Part shown: positions 23,560-36,240 of the stretch, in pieces | Position numbering within the stretch: the stretch's first letter is position 1 | How the letters are laid out: each line of letters starts with the position of its first letter | DNA from: Cephalopachus bancanus | Taxonomy: Eukaryota; Chordata; Mammalia; Primates; Tarsiidae | Assembly (NCBI GenBank): GCA_027257055.1 | Contig: JAPVLO010000956.1 | Location: 62,001-126,000 of the forward strand | DNA length: 64,000 bases | Direction: 5' to 3' | Translations under genes and position numbers: made by a program | The notes under the pieces: generated by a model | What the model saw: the letters and a program-made list of their open reading frames with translations, nothing else | The model's database searches: none | Told to the model about the DNA's origin: nothing

Positions 23560-23848
23560 CCGGGCTCGGTGGTTCAGCCTGTAATCCCGCGCCTTTGGGA
23601 GGCTGAGGTGAGTGGATTGCCTGAGCCCGCGGGTTCGAGACCCGCCTGGGCAGCGAGACCTCATCCCCAAACAATAAAAAAAAATCAGCCGGGCGTGGTA
23701 GCGCATGCCTATAATTCCGGCTACTCGGAAGGCTGAGGCAGAAGGATCGCCGGAGCCCAGCAGGCGAGGTTGCGGTGGCCGGGAGCGGCCACTGCGCTCC
23801 AGTCTGGGCGACCAAGTGAGACTCCAAAAAAAAAAAAAAAAAAAAAAA
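23560..23848 (+). mobile_element. Alu (CAGCGAG-type)
   Basis: Complete dimer with a long A tail, flanked by AGAATGAATGCGC and AGAATGAATGTGC. Confidence 0.95.
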
Positions 23849-24215
23849 GAATGAATGTGCATTTTTTATAAATAAATTCCAGGGTTTAGGTGTTGCTTCT
23901 CATATAGACCAAGTGGAACATTCCAGATCAGGCAGCTGATATGTTTCCTATGGGACTGAATGGCTTTATGATAACAGAGATATTCACCCACTGAATATGC
24001 CCATTACCAGATCATGGCAAATGAATACTCTAGGGTAGAGGGGAGGGTCAAAGTACTCGGCCCGGGAATGGGGACATTTTTGAAAGGTTATTAAGAAGTA
24101 AGCAAATGGAAAAGAATATTGATGGGGTAAAACTGAGAAGAAAAAGAAAGGGAAGAGTCACGGGACTCATCCCAACAGGGTGGGAGTCTTTAGGTAGATA
24201 TTAAGAGATGGAATG

Positions 24216-24506
24216 GAGCCGGGCTCGGTGACTCAGCCTGTAATCCCGCGTCTTTGGGAGGCTGAGGTGAGTGGATTGCCTGAGCCCGTGGGTTCGAGAC
24301 CCGCCTGGGCAGCGAGACCTCATCTCTACAATAAATCAAAAAATCAGCCGGGCGTGGTAGCGCATGCCTGTAATTCCGGCTACTGGGAAAGGGTGAGGCG
24401 GAAGGATCGCGGAGCCCCGCAGGTCGAGGCGCGGTGGCCGGAAGCGGCCACTGCACTCCAGTTTGGGCGACCGAGTGAGACTCCAACTCAAAAAAAAAAA
24501 AAAAAA
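24216..24506 (+). mobile_element. Alu (CAGCGAG-type)
   Basis: Complete dimer, flanked by AGAGATGGAATGGA on both sides; the poly(A) is intact. Confidence 0.95.
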
Positions 24507-26110
24507 GAGATGGAATGGAAAAAAATGGAAATTAATGAACTTGAAACAAAGGTCTTAATACACTCTATCCAAGGTGGGGTAGAACAAAAAGAATCCTGGC
24601 TGATCCCCCAACATTAATGGGCCCCAAGGCAGTTGACTGCATTTCTCCCAATTGGGAGAAAAGTATAAAGCGGAAAGGCTGAGGTCCCAGTGAGAAACCT
24701 AATCTGAAGTTACCTGGGGTGATGGACTAACAGACTGATCAAGATAAAGATGGACAAAAGGCCCAGAGTCCTTTGGCTCAACCCCTGGCTGGGGACCCGA
24801 AATCTATTGCACAAGAAAGGGTCAAATGGTCTGGTAGTGTGGAGAAGTGTCTGAAAATAGAACCTACAAATGTAAGAGTCGATATAGAATTATTAGATTT
24901 GTTATGTTTGAACACACTTCATGTGAGATGGTTGCATCCCTTTTACCTGATTGTGTTGTGAGAAGGGAACATTGTATTGTATCTGTTTGGGAAATGTCTC
25001 CCCTCTCTCAACCTGTCAAACAGAAGGCATGTGAATCCAGCCTTCATGCAATGGCCGTCGGATATGCTAAATGGGAGCCAATAAGGTTATCTGAGCCTAC
25101 GCAGTACAGTGTAGAAACTAGAGTGTTTTAGTAGGGACAAAGTGAGTCCTTTCAAGAGTCCTCAGGGGAGTGTTTCCTGAAACATTTGGCAAAATCCTGT
25201 GAGCACACCTCCCTCTCAACAACTACTAGGACTTTGAGTTAGAGAATTTCCACTTGAGAGGGGGCATCTGCTGCCTTGCTATGGAAAGTGAACAGAAGCT
25301 ACCTTTATGACTGAAGGACAAAATAATTTTGACACCTGAAATTCCAGTGCTGTCTCAGGTGATGTCTGTTATGGGGAGAGAAGCACCCAGAAGAGTTTCT
25401 TGATCAAATGGAAACAGTTAATACAGGATCATGCCACCTGGGGAGTGCAAGGAGGAGATACTCTTGAGCTAAGAGTTTGTTTTCCCTTAGGAAACTGTAT
25501 GAGGATTCTAAAGTGCCCACTGAACAGCTCTCAACAGACCAACCAAGAGCTGCTTGGTCCATGGATGGCAGTTCCAAAGTGAATGGCTACCTTCCTGTTT
25601 GGATGGCTGCTACTTTGATGGAAGAAGAGGAAACAAATCAGTTCAGTGAGGTGAAATGTGAGATATTTTCCTAGCAATGTTGGAGGAACTGAGCAATGGT
25701 AGAATTATGCCCCTATGTTTGGGCCTTTACTGACTCACAGGCAGTGATGGCATGGCTAAATTCAACACACGGAAGGGTAATGGAAGCAAGCCACTAAAAG
25801 GGATGTCTCTAGGGAGTGTTACATTACAGAAACTTGAGGAGTACACTAAAGTAGAACAATTCAGTGCTCATCAGAAGAACTCCCTTCCAGGATTGGAAAG
25901 GGACTGCAATGCCCAAACAGATATCTCCCTAGGTCCATGAAATGAGTGGATCTGGGGGAAGTCGCAGCAGTGGGTTGAATCTAGACACATTCCTTTTGCA
26001 TCCTCTCAGAGACAAGATGCCAGTAATAACTGTACTGTTTGTCGGCATGTGAGACAGAGACTGCCAGTGATTTGTGTCCAGATCCTTCAGCGGGAAAAGC
26101 ACTGGACATT

Positions 26111-26403
26111 TCTTTTTCTTTTTTTTTTTTTGAGTTGGAATCTCACTCTGTCGCCCAGACTAGAGTGCAGTGGCCGCTCCTGGCCACCGCAGCCTCGACC
26201 TGCTGGGTTCTGGCGATCCTTCCGCCTCAGCCTTCCAAGTAACTGGAATTACAGGCATGCGCTACCACGCCTGGCTGATTTTTTTATTTATTGTAGAGAT
26301 GAGGTCTCGCTGCCCAGGCAGGTCTCGAACCCGCAGGCTCAGACAATCCACTCACCTCAGCCTCCCAAATGCACGGGATTACAGGCTGAGCCACCGAGCC
26401 CGG
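26111..26403 (-). mobile_element. Alu (CAGCGAG-type) inside ERV integrase
   Basis: Complete antisense dimer, flanked by CTGGACATTTCT on both sides. Confidence 0.95.
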
Positions 26404-26540
26404 CTGGACATTTCTGATAAGTGAGACTGATGCTGGCATCCTACAGCTGGGGGACTACAAATGTGTCTTGAACAAAATAGACAATGACTCTGTAGGGGCT
26501 TTTCTTCCTCATTAGAAGGTGGAAATCTTCAGAGTGCCAT

Positions 26541-27734
26541 TAACAAACATCCCATCAAAAAAGTGGGCAGATATTATGAACAGACATCTCTCAAAAGAAG
26601 ATAGAAGAAAGGCCAAAAAACATATGAAAAAATGCTCAACATCACTAATCATCCAGAAAATAGAAATTAAAACCACAGTGAAATAGCACTTTACAACAGT
26701 CAGAATGACCATTGTTTAAGAATAAAAAAAAAACAAAAAAAATGTTGATGCAGAGTAGAGCAAATGCATGCTTATACACTGTTGGTGGGAATGTAAATTA
26801 GTATAACCTCTATGGAAATTTGTATGGAGGGTTTTTTGGGGGGTGTGTGTGTGTGTGTTGGAGTCTCACTCTGTCACCCAGGCTGGGGTACAGTAGCACA
26901 CTCACAGCCACCCCAACGTCGACCTGCTGGGCTCTGGCGATCCTTCCACCTCAGCTTCCAAATAGCAGGAACTACAGGCACATGCTACCACTCCTGGCTA
27001 TTTCTCTGTTTATTGTAAAGATGAATTCTTGCCAAGTTGCTGGGATTGGTCTCGACCCCATGGACTCAGGCAATCCACCCACTTCGGTCTCCCAAAGTGC
27101 TGGGATTACAGACTGAGCCACCGAGCCCAGCCTGTGTGGAGGTTTAAGAGACAACTAAACATAGCTCTATTTCATCCAGCACTCCTACTACTTCACATCT
27201 ACCTAAAGGAAAAGCAGACATTGGTAAAAATTGACACCTGCACTTGCTTGTGTACCACAGCACAATTCTCAATTGCAAAGATATGAAATCACCCTAAATG
27301 CCCTTCAACTGATCAGGGGATAATGGAAATGTGAAACATGCACACCCCATGGAACACAATTCTACTACAAAAAGAGAATGATATAATAATGTGTTTTATA
27401 GCAACTGGGATGGAATTGGAGACCATCACCCTAAGTGAAGTAACACAGGAATGGAAAACCAAACACTGCATGTTCTCACTTACATGTGGAAGCTAAGCCA
27501 AGGGTCTGCAAAGGACATATAGAATGGTATACTGGACATTGGAGACCTAGAAAGAGGGCAATGATAATGGTGAACAGGATGAGAAATCACTATCAAGTAC
27601 AATGTGGACTACAGAGGGTGATGGGTACACTTAAACTCAGAATTCATCACCACTATACAATGCATCCATGTAACCAAAATCCATTTGTCATCCTGAAGCT
27701 TTTGAAATAAAAAAAAAAAGAATGTAGAAAGAGA
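26541..27734 (+). mobile_element. 5'-truncated L1 inside ERV integrase
   Basis: Sense L1 from late ORF2 through the 3' untranslated region to a poly(A) at 27,707-27,719. The 18-nt target-site duplication AAATCTTCAGAGTGCCAT lies at 26,523-26,540 and 27,735-27,752. ERV integrase coding resumes right after it. An Alu is nested at 26,853-27,133. Confidence 0.92.
26853..27133 (-). mobile_element. Alu nested in L1
   Basis: Older antisense Alu with a GT-rich tract at its tail side, flanked by TGTATGGAGG/TGTGTGGAGG. Confidence 0.9.
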
Positions 27735-28589
27735 AAATCTTCAGAGTGCCATAACAAGACAGAAGATATTTCATTCATTTGAATGGCCGACCACCATTTC
27801 TTCAGACCAAGGAACACACTGTGCTGTACAATGTCCAACAGTGAGCAAAGAGATACCTGCTCAAAGTAATTTATAAAGAATGGTTAGTGGAAACATTGGG
27901 TTTCTAAAACGGCAGATAAAGCATGAGGGGCTGTTGTACATGCTGTCATGGTTGCTTACTCACACTCTACATAAGTGGGACTAATGGGTGTCCCTACTAG
28001 CTTTTTCCTTTATTTAGATGTTTTTTCTGGTTGACCTGAGGAAGTAGCATTGGGGGGGGATGCTGATATGACTATGCATTTCTTGACAGTGGAGGAGTTC
28101 ACTAGTATGATGACTATAATCTTTCTTGTCCATATCACCTAAATATTTATTTTTTTCTTTTTTTCCCTGTATCTAATGCAGTGGTCCTGGAACTAGGCCA
28201 GCAAGTACAAGTGCTGGAAGCAGGAATAATTTCTATGCAAGAGACTGCCACTTTGATGTTTAATTTTGTCAGAACCCCTAAGGGCCTGATGGGAGTAAAT
28301 AGTGCTTTCCCCATGTGATAAAACAGGAATTAGGTATGAATACAGCTATATGATTCTGGAGTAAAAATGATTCACATGTTTGGAACCTATGTTGTGCAAC
28401 CCTACCATATATGAGTGAGAATGGACTGAAGGAGAGGCACTTTGCTGGACTAGTACTGCTACTGGAAGTCTGGACTAGCAGAGTGGACAAACCTAATGTC
28501 CTTTCCAAAGTTGGAAAAGTCGGGGGTAAATTTAATTGAAAAGTGGAAAAAAGGAAGAAAATGATTCAGGGTAAAAAAATGAATAAATG

Positions 28590-28880
28590 GCCGGGCTCGG
28601 TGGCTCAGCCTGTAATCCCACGCCTTTGGAAGGCTGAGGTGAGTGGATTGCCTGAGCCCGCGGGTTCGAGGCCCGCCTGGGCAACTTGGCGAGACCTCAT
28701 CTCTACAATAAATCAAAAATCAGCCGGGCATGGTAGCGCGCACCTGTAATTCCAGCTTCTTAGAAGGCTTAGGCGGAAGGATTGCCGGAGCCCAGCAGGT
28801 CAAGGCTGCGGTGGCCGGGAGCAGCCACTGCACTCCAGTCTGGGCGACAGAGTGAGACTCCAACTCAAAAAAAAAAAGAA
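28590..28880 (+). mobile_element. Alu
   Basis: Complete dimer of the longer GGGCAACTTGGCGAG type, flanked by GAATAAATGG. Confidence 0.94.
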
Positions 28881-29010
28881 TAAATGGGTTATTTGTTGAG
28901 GGAAATTCAGTGTTACATTGACAACTATTGAGATGGGAAAGAAAACTGTCTCTTAGCTCAATTATCCCAGATGTCTGAAAAATTGAAGCTAAGTTTTTTT
29001 TGTTTTTGTT

Positions 29011-29302
29011 TTTGGTTTTTTTTTGAGTTGGAGTCTCACTCTGTCGCCCAGACTGGAGTGCAGTGGCTGCTCCCGGCCACCGCAGCCTTGACCTGCTGGG
29101 CTCCGGCAATCCTTCCGCCTAAGCCTTCTAAGAAGCTGGAATTACAGGTGCGCGCTACCATGCCCGGCTGATTTTTGATTTATTGTAGAGATGAGGTCTC
29201 GCCAAGTTGCCCAGGCGGGTCTTGAACCCACGGGCTCAGGCAATCCACTCACCTCAGCCTCCCAAAGGCGCGGGATTACAGGCTAAGCCACCGAGCCCGG
29301 CT
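29011..29302 (-). mobile_element. Alu
   Basis: Complete antisense dimer with a T-rich start and GAGCCCGGCTC end. Confidence 0.93.
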
Positions 29303-29548
29303 CACTTTCACATTTTTACCAGCAAAACAGAGAGATTGGAAATGGCCAGAAGCATTGTCAATTATGAGAACTTTGAATCCTTTCTCTTTGAAGTTTTTCT
29401 TCACATGAGGCATGAAGCATTAGTGGAACTGTTCCAAGACCAACATGGACATCACCCAGTCCTTTTTGTTTACTTACCAGAACGTGGGCAAGAAAATTTG
29501 CTTTTGTGTGTAATGGCCCAGGAAGTGTTCAGTAGAAAAAGCCTGGCT
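29303..29548 (+). other. Short open frame between two Alus, unidentified
   Basis: About 80 codons of non-Alu sequence are open in one frame (roughly 29,310-29,548), with an acidic and hydrophobic mix and no family I recognise. The frame stays open into the upstream Alu. It could be a fragment of the surrounding ERV or DNA transposon, or chance. Confidence 0.3.
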
Positions 29549-29550
29549 TA

Positions 29551-29850
29551 GCCGGGCTTGGAGGCTCAACCTGTAATCCCAGTGCTTTGGGAGGCTGAGA
29601 TGAGTGGATTGCCTGAGCCCGCGGATTTGAGACCTGCCTGGGCAACTTGGCAAGACTTCATCTCTACAATAAATTAAAAATTAGCCGGGCATGGTAGCGC
29701 GCGCCTGTAATTCCAGCTACCTGGAAGGCTGAGGCGGAAGGATCGCCAGAGCCCAGCAGGGCGAGGCTGCGGTGGCCGGAAGCGGCCACTGCACTCCAGT
29801 CTGGGTGACAGAGTGAGACTCCAACTCAAAAAGAAAGAAAGAAAGAAAAA
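29551..29850 (+). mobile_element. Alu
   Basis: Complete dimer with an (AAAG)n tail, flanked by AAAAGCCTGGCTT and AAAAGGCTGGCTT. Confidence 0.94.
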
Positions 29851-29879
29851 GGCTGGCTTGATCTTGTGACCTGCTACAT

Positions 29880-30190
29880 CACCAGATAGCACCAGAGTAA
29901 GGTGAACTTTCCAAGTCCTGAATCTCAGGTTCTGCTTGGCACTTTATGGATGTGTAAGTACCATTGGGCATTTTCTTCCAGAACATATGCAGTTCATCAC
30001 ATTTGAGGACTTGCTCTGGGAGATAGCCTTTTTTTGGGGGGGGTATGGGTTTCATGATGTCTTCTGAATGCTGATGTTTCCTTGGCATCCTCTATGCCTA
30101 TTCTCCCATGATCTGTAAGTTCTCGATGATACAGTGTTTTATGTATCTAGCCTAGCCAGACCTGACTGTCTTGAAACTCCTTCCTTTCAC
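29880..30190 (-). mobile_element. Tigger-like DNA transposon relic
   Basis: The minus-strand frame at 29,880-30,088 contains CDELHMFWKKMPNGTYTS. It corresponds to the DE-x-x-x-FW-x-K/R-MP-x-x-T block of Tigger/pogo transposases, which holds one of the catalytic aspartates. Only this fragment is recognisable. Confidence 0.65.
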
Positions 30191-30309
30191 TTTCTTCAAC
30201 TCTCTTAAGCAGAGAGACTGGATATTTTTAAAACATTGTTTTTCCTGGAGTAGGCATATTTTATTATGTAGCAGGTATTATATATATACTTTAGAATGAA
30301 TTTTATTTT

Positions 30310-30470
30310 TTAATTACAATTTTGGGATAGGATTTTGCTCTGTCATCCAGGCTGGAATGCAGTTTAACAACCATACCACACTGTAGCCCTTACTCCTGGG
30401 CTCAAATGATTCTCCTGCCTCAGCTTCCTGAGTAGCCAGGATGATGGACATATGTCACCACACCTGGCTA
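30310..30470 (-). mobile_element. Old Alu monomer/partial Alu
   Basis: Diverged antisense Alu sequence (CTCTGTCATCCAGGCTGGA, then TCCTGCCTCAGCTTCCTGAG) into which, or beside which, the next Alu inserted at its AATTTTT stretch. Confidence 0.8.
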
Positions 30471-30765
30471 ATTTTTTTTTTTTTTTTTTTGAGTTGGAGT
30501 CTCACTCTGTCGCCCAGACTGGAGTGCAGTGGCCGCTCCCGGCCACCGCAGCCTCGACCTGCTGACCTCTGGCGATCCTTCCACCTCAGCCTTCCAAGTA
30601 GCTGGAATAACAGGCATGCGCTACCACGCCCGGCTGATTTTTTGATTTATTGTAGAGATGAGGTCTCGCTGCCCAGGTGGGTCTCGAACCCGCGGGCTCA
30701 GGCAATCCACTCACCTCAGCCTCCCAAAGGCACGGGATTACGGGCTGAGCCACCGAGCCCGGCTA
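30471..30765 (-). mobile_element. Alu (CAGCGAG-type)
   Basis: Complete antisense dimer placed at the end of an older Alu. Confidence 0.94.
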
Positions 30766-31134
30766 CCTATATCTGTTAATTACCTATTCCGTAATGTATA
30801 CAAATTTCTAAGCATCATGTACACAAAAATATATACAGTTTTTATTTGTCAATTGAAAGAATGAAATGATTTTGCGTTTTTTTAAGGCAGTCCTGTAATT
30901 TGTGACAACATGGGTAAACCTTGAAGACATTATGCTAAAGAAAAGAAGGAATTCATTGAATTTTCTCAACTCTATTCCTAGAAATTAAAAGGAAACAAAA
31001 TTCTGCAACACGAGTTCTTTATGCCTTCAGAGGTGGCACTACTACATGACACTCCCAAACCAAGGATGAAATATAATTATTTATCATTTGGGGTACAGCA
31101 TAGATAGGGAAAGATGAAATATATCCTATGTAGA

Positions 31135-31285
31135 AGTGAACAGAGAAGACATATTTTAGTGTTTGTGAGTCATGCTGTGTCTGTGACAACGGATTGCTCC
31201 AGTCTGCCATTGTGGTATGGAGACAGCCATTGCTGAAACATAAGTGAATGGGCCTGGCTGGGTGCCAATAAAACTTTATACCCAA
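31135..31285 (+). mobile_element. MER5-like hAT-Charlie fragment
   Basis: Contains the GACATATTTTAGTGTTTGTG and CCAATAAAACTTTATA blocks typical of MER5A/B elements. Decayed and non-coding. Confidence 0.6.
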
Positions 31286-32060
31286 GACCAAGCAGCAGCC
31301 TAGTGCCTGGCCCTGTCTTTTACGATTGCCATTGTTGCAGGAGTTTTCCCTTTGGGGCCTCTTCTTGATGAAGGGTGCTCTAGCTGAGAAAACCATGTCA
31401 GGTCTGGAAACTGGGGAAGAGATCAGGGTTGGCATTGGAACCACTGCCATGGACCAATCTTGATTACTTTTGACTGACTAGATCAAGCAAGACCCTTGTT
31501 GACTGCCCATCTACTAACCCAAGTGATGCCAACTTCCAGCAACAATCCCCATAGTTCTATAGATCAGACCTTACTATGGCCACTCGGAACTTAGTAACTC
31601 TGCAGAAGATGCTGTGGATATCTTCCCACATTTCTGGCATTCTCAACAACACCATGCCAGGCCTTCTGAACCTGCCCTAGGGTTAGCCTGAACCAGACAG
31701 AAATCTCCTTTTCCCTCCAACTCTACTGTGGAGGATGGCCATTCCAAAATTTCACCAGAAACACAAAGGAAATGCTGACACCACCTTAGGCCCTTCCCGG
31801 AGACTTTCTCCTGGCTACACTGTCCTCGCAATGCCCCCAACATCTACTCATCTGCAACAGCAAAATCCTCCTGCCTGCATTTGACTGCAGCACTCTGCTA
31901 AGTTTGGAGTGGATCCCTGGGTTCTGGGCTGCTTTCCAAGGAGCTCACCAGGAAATCCTTCCTCCCAAGTCCAGGACCTGCCTTTCCAATTTCCACAGCT
32001 GCAGACACACAGGAAGGACCCCTGTGACACCAGCCTGAGGGCTCCAGGTTAATTGGTATT
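31286..32060. other. Unassigned sequence
   Basis: Nothing recognised. An antisense frame of 143 codons overlaps the MER5-like piece (31,019-31,450) and is not credible as a gene. Confidence 0.4.
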
Positions 32061-32077
32061 TCATTGTCCTTTAATAT

Positions 32078-32079
<2 letters not shown>

Positions 32080-32113
<34 letters not shown>
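32080..32113 (+). repeat. CT microsatellite
   Basis: About 16 CT units in an otherwise pyrimidine-rich stretch. Confidence 0.95.
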
Positions 32114-32114
<1 letters not shown>

Positions 32115-33074
32115 TTTCTCTTTTTCTCGTCATTTGTTCAGCTAGTGCTTATTTGGAAGCTTTGGTTCACAGAGGAAATTGGAAAGAATAAAAAGCACTG
32201 TCAATCTTTCCATAAGCACAATACTGCTAACTTCAGCTGCTCTTAATTCTCTCTCTCACCCATCTTCCTCTCCTTTCTCCCTCCCTTCCTTTTTCTGTGT
32301 TCACAGATGTACAGATATGTGTAGTTTTGTACTAAGCACCGAATTGTTCTCACAACTCAGAAAAGAACAATCCTCTATTTGGCCTATAGTCACATTTCCC
32401 TAGTTGCCCAAGAATGCTTGTTATCATTCAATTTTTTAACCAATCACTATCCTGAAGATTTACATCCTCATATTTCATTGTCAGCTGTTTCCATGCAATA
32501 ACATCAAAATGAAATAAACACTAAAAATAAATTTAACAAAAAGGTGCATAACATAGACTCTGAAACATACAAGATTTGCTGATAATAATAGAAGATCTAT
32601 GTAACAAAAACCATCTCACATTCATAGATCAGGCACTCATAATTATTATGGTGGTAAAAATACTTAAAGTGATGTACGGATTCATGGCAAAGTCTATGAA
32701 AATCCCAATTCACATCTTCAAAATAACAAATCTGTAATCAATTCCTATGAAACTGCAAGGGATGTAGATAAGCCAAAAATCCTAAAAAAATAAGAAAACA
32801 CACACACACACAGGAGGACTCACACTTCCTGATTTCATACTTGACAAAATGCAAATGTCATGAAGGCAGCACAGTGCTGGCACAAGGTCAGACATATACA
32901 TTAGCTAACAGCAGACAAGCAAAAATACATAAACCTGTATGCCTAAGGTCAGCTGACTTTAAGGAGGGTGTCAAGACCATCCATGTGTAGAGGGAAATCT
33001 TTTCACCAGGTGGTGAACTGGGACAACTGGAAGAATGAAGGTGAACCCAGCCTCACAGCATGTGTAAGAATTCA

Positions 33075-33385
33075 CTTGTCCTGGGCGTGGTGGCTCAAGC
33101 CTGTAATCCCTGCACTTTAGGAGGCTGAGGCGAGAGGATTGCCTGAGCCCAGGGATTTGAGACCAGCCTGGGCAGCTTGGTGTGACCTCGTCTCTACGTT
33201 ATATCAAAAAATGAGCCAGGTGTGGTAGTTCGAGCCTGTAGTTCTGGCTACTTGGAAAGCTGAGGTGAAAGGATTGCTTGAGCTCAGCAGATCAAGGCTA
33301 CAGTGGCTATGAGTGTGCCACTGCACTCCAGCCTGGGTGACAGAGTAAGACTCCAACTCAAAAAAACAAAACAAAACAAAAAACT
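33075..33385 (+). mobile_element. Alu (older type)
   Basis: Dimer starting CCTGGGCGTGGTGGCTCAAG with an AAAAC-type tail. Confidence 0.92.
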
Positions 33386-33524
33386 CAAAAGAGTCAAATA
33401 CTTAAGTGTAACAGCAAACACTACAACACTCAGAACAACGATAGGGATACATCTTATAGAAGAAACATTTGGATATGAGTATTAAATATGGCACCAAAAG
33501 AGCAACAAAAGGAAAAGAAATAGG

Positions 33525-33835
33525 CAGGCAAGGTGGCTCATGCCTGTTAGCCCAGCACTTTGGAAGGCCAAGACTAGAGGACTTCTTCTGCCCAGGAGTT
33601 CAAGACCAGCGTAGGCAGCGTAGCATTGCCTTGTTTCTACGGACAAAAGAAATCACAGAATTAGCTGGGCATGGTGGTGTGCACTTGCAGTCTCAGATAT
33701 TTGGGAGGCTGAGGCAGGAGACTCAATTGAGACCAAGATTTCAAGGCTGTGGTGAGCTATGATCCTGCCACTGCACTCCAGCTGGGTCTGTGGAGTGAGA
33801 CTGAGAGTAAGACTCCGACAAGAAAAGAGAAGAAA
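33525..33835 (+). mobile_element. Alu (old, diverged)
   Basis: Diverged dimer with a GA-rich tail; its right arm holds GCTGGGCATGGTGGTGTGCA and CACTGCACTCCAGC. Confidence 0.9.
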
Positions 33836-34921
33836 GAGAAAATAAAAGGAGGAAGAGGAAGGGAAGGAGGAAGTCACAGGAGACGAAGCAGCTTGACCCA
33901 GGTCTCAAAGCTTATACAAAAATTGTCTCAAAATCAACACTGATTTAAATATAAAACTAAAATGTTGGGAAAAGAATCAGGAGCAGGTTGTCAAGACCTA
34001 GGGCTAGTGGTAGAGTTCTTCCAGTTGAAATCAAAAGCAATATTCATAAAATTAAAAATGGATAAGTTGTACCTCACTAAAAAGGTCTACTCTGTTAGAG
34101 CCCACTTGAAGATAATTTAAAGATAAGCTACAGACGGAGAGAAAATATTTGCAAACCACATTTCTGATGGCAAAGAATTAGTACCTAGTATATCTTTTTA
34201 AATCCCTTAAAACTCCAAGGAATACAATTAGAAAATGGGCAAAATATTAGCCATTTAGGAAATGCTGGTTTCAACCACCATATCAGAATGATTCAAACAA
34301 GCAAGCAAGCAAACAAGCAAAATTAGTGGCAAAATCAAATGCCATTGAACATGCAGAGAAAACAGATTATTTACATATTGCCTGCAGGAATAGAAAATAG
34401 TATATTTATTTTACATATCATAAAATATTTTTAAGACTTTAGCAGTTCCTTTAAAAAAAAGTGACACAACAATTGTACTCCTGGTCTTTCATCCCAGAGA
34501 AAAGAAAATATATCTTCACATAACAGTCAGTACACAAATATTCACAGCAGCTCCAGTCTTACTGTCTAAAAAACTGGAAACAATAGGTGATTTGGTGAAA
34601 AAAACAAGTTGTGGTACATCCATACCTTGAAATGCTACGCTGCAATCAAAAGGAAATCTCTTTGAATATATGAAACAAGTTGGATGCATTATTGGGGAAT
34701 TAGGGTGAGTGAAAACAGTCAAAACGCAAAACTTACATACTGAATGATTTCATTTATATGCCATGTCTGATAGGACAGAAATACAGAATCACAGGACAGA
34801 GTAGTAGGTTACTCTGTATTTTGACTGTATCCTTTCCCCGACTCAGGAAAAAAAAGGGTACCGACATGATCAATGTTTATATATCTAACCCTGAATTGTA
34901 CCCCACATTTTTATAATAAAA

Positions 34922-35213
34922 TTTTTTTTTTTTTTTGGAGTTGGAGTCTCACTCTGTCGCCCAGACTGGAGTGCAGTGGCCGCTCCCGGCCACCACAGCC
35001 TCGACCTGCTGGGCTTGGGCGATCCTTCCGCCTCAGCCTTCCAAGTAGCCGGAACTACAGGCGTGCGCTACCACGCCCGGCTGATTTTTTGATTTATTGT
35101 AGAGATGAGGTCTCGCTGCCCAGGCGGGTCTCGAACCCGCGGGCTCAGGCAATCCACTCACCTCAGCCTCCCAAAGGCGCGGGATTACAGGCTGAGCCAC
35201 CGAGCCCGGCTGG
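34922..35213 (-). mobile_element. Alu (CAGCGAG-type)
   Basis: Complete antisense dimer close to the subfamily consensus. Confidence 0.95.
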
Positions 35214-35564
35214 GTCATTTCTTATAAAATAGAATTACTGGGAAGCACATCAAGGAATTGATCATTTTCAGGGCTATCTGGAGGTCTAGGTTTAAAATTA
35301 GGGAGCAGAACCTGTTGCAAATGCTAGCAAGCACAGTTACTGTCGTCATCTAGTATCAGGAATAGTCTGGTACAAGCATTGCATCTGTAATTCCTGGCTT
35401 CTAATTCTTTCTACCATCCTGGAGTCATATGCAGAAATACGAAATCCTAAGAGGGAATGTCTAGTTGGTTGAGTTTAGCTCTTATGCCTACTGCTGTGTG
35501 TATGGAGGGGAAGCAATATCTAGACACTTGAGTTTCTGTAGGAAAAGCTAGTCTTCCTGAATTC

Positions 35565-35770
35565 TCCTGTGTTATTGTTTTATTGCTGTGTAATTCATCA
35601 CTACACATTTAATAGCTTAAAACAGCATCCATTTCTGAACTCCCAGCTCCATAGGTCAGAAGTCTCCTAAGTCTGACCTAACTGGGTTTACAACATAGTC
35701 TTTCACTGCCAAAGTCAAGCTGTGGCCAGAGTGGACTCTTACCTAGAGGCTCTAAGGAGAATTTGTTTCC
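35565..35770 (+). mobile_element. MLT1-like LTR fragment
   Basis: TTATTGCTGTGTAA followed by TTAATAGCTTAAAACA and a later GGTCAGAAGTC block fits the MLT1 family of MaLR LTRs. Boundaries uncertain. Confidence 0.55.
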
Positions 35771-35849
35771 ATTCTCATCATAGGAATGATCCATTCACGT
35801 ATTCACAACTTCTTTTAGGTCTCTCAGTATTTTAAAGTATTTTCAGGTA

Positions 35850-36240
35850 GATCTTATAGAGACTGTTTTTCGTAAAAATTTATTGAAGTAAAATATCATA
35901 GAAAAATATATAAAATGACAACTTGATGGATGTACACAAACTGAACCCATATTTAGGAAACCATACCCCAGAAACTCTCTGTGTGTCCCCCCCTACATCC
36001 CACCCCAGAAGAAGCCCCTATGCCAACCCTTTTAGCAGAGATCATGTGCTGTTTTGTTTGTTTTGCTTTGTTTTGTTTTTGCTTCAAACAGAAGGAGGGG
36101 GACAGTTTGTACTCTTTTTCTGGCTTCATTCATTCAACATGTTTGTGAGATTATCATTGCTGTATAGGTTTGACGAGTTTAATTTATAGGTTTTACGAGT
36201 TTAATGAATTTTTCTTTTCTACTATGAATGGGCCTTTGGA
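35850..36240 (-). mobile_element. Possible old L1 3'-end fragment
   Basis: Antisense similarity to L1 3'-terminal sequence around 35,870-35,960 and 36,120-36,180. Weak. Confidence 0.4.

Larger units (their letters stand above)
24640..28330 (+). mobile_element. ERV-L-like provirus relic (pro-pol)
   Basis: Broken coding pieces appear in the retroviral order. At 24,830-25,130 there is a segment like the protease/RT junction of ERV-L elements. RNase H follows at 25,540-25,935 (MDGSS near 25,560, AFTDSQAVMAWLN near 25,725, SAHQK near 25,865). A zinc-binding-like integrase start lies at 26,030-26,110, integrase core at 26,410-26,520 and 27,755-27,990, and a possible dUTPase-like segment at 28,180-28,310. 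Stops and frameshifts break all frames, and most of RT and all of gag are unrecognisable. Two Alus and an L1 are inserted. The class call is from remembered family motifs. Confidence 0.6.
32480..34920 (+). mobile_element. Old L1 (sense), split by two Alus
   Basis: Parts at 32,480-33,070, 33,390-33,520 and 33,950-34,920 resemble L1 ORF2 and 3' untranslated sequence in sense orientation. Reading frames are destroyed. Confidence 0.7.

Noticed and set aside
31019..31450. 143-codon minus frame
   Set aside because: It overlaps a MER5-like repeat in antisense and shows no domain.
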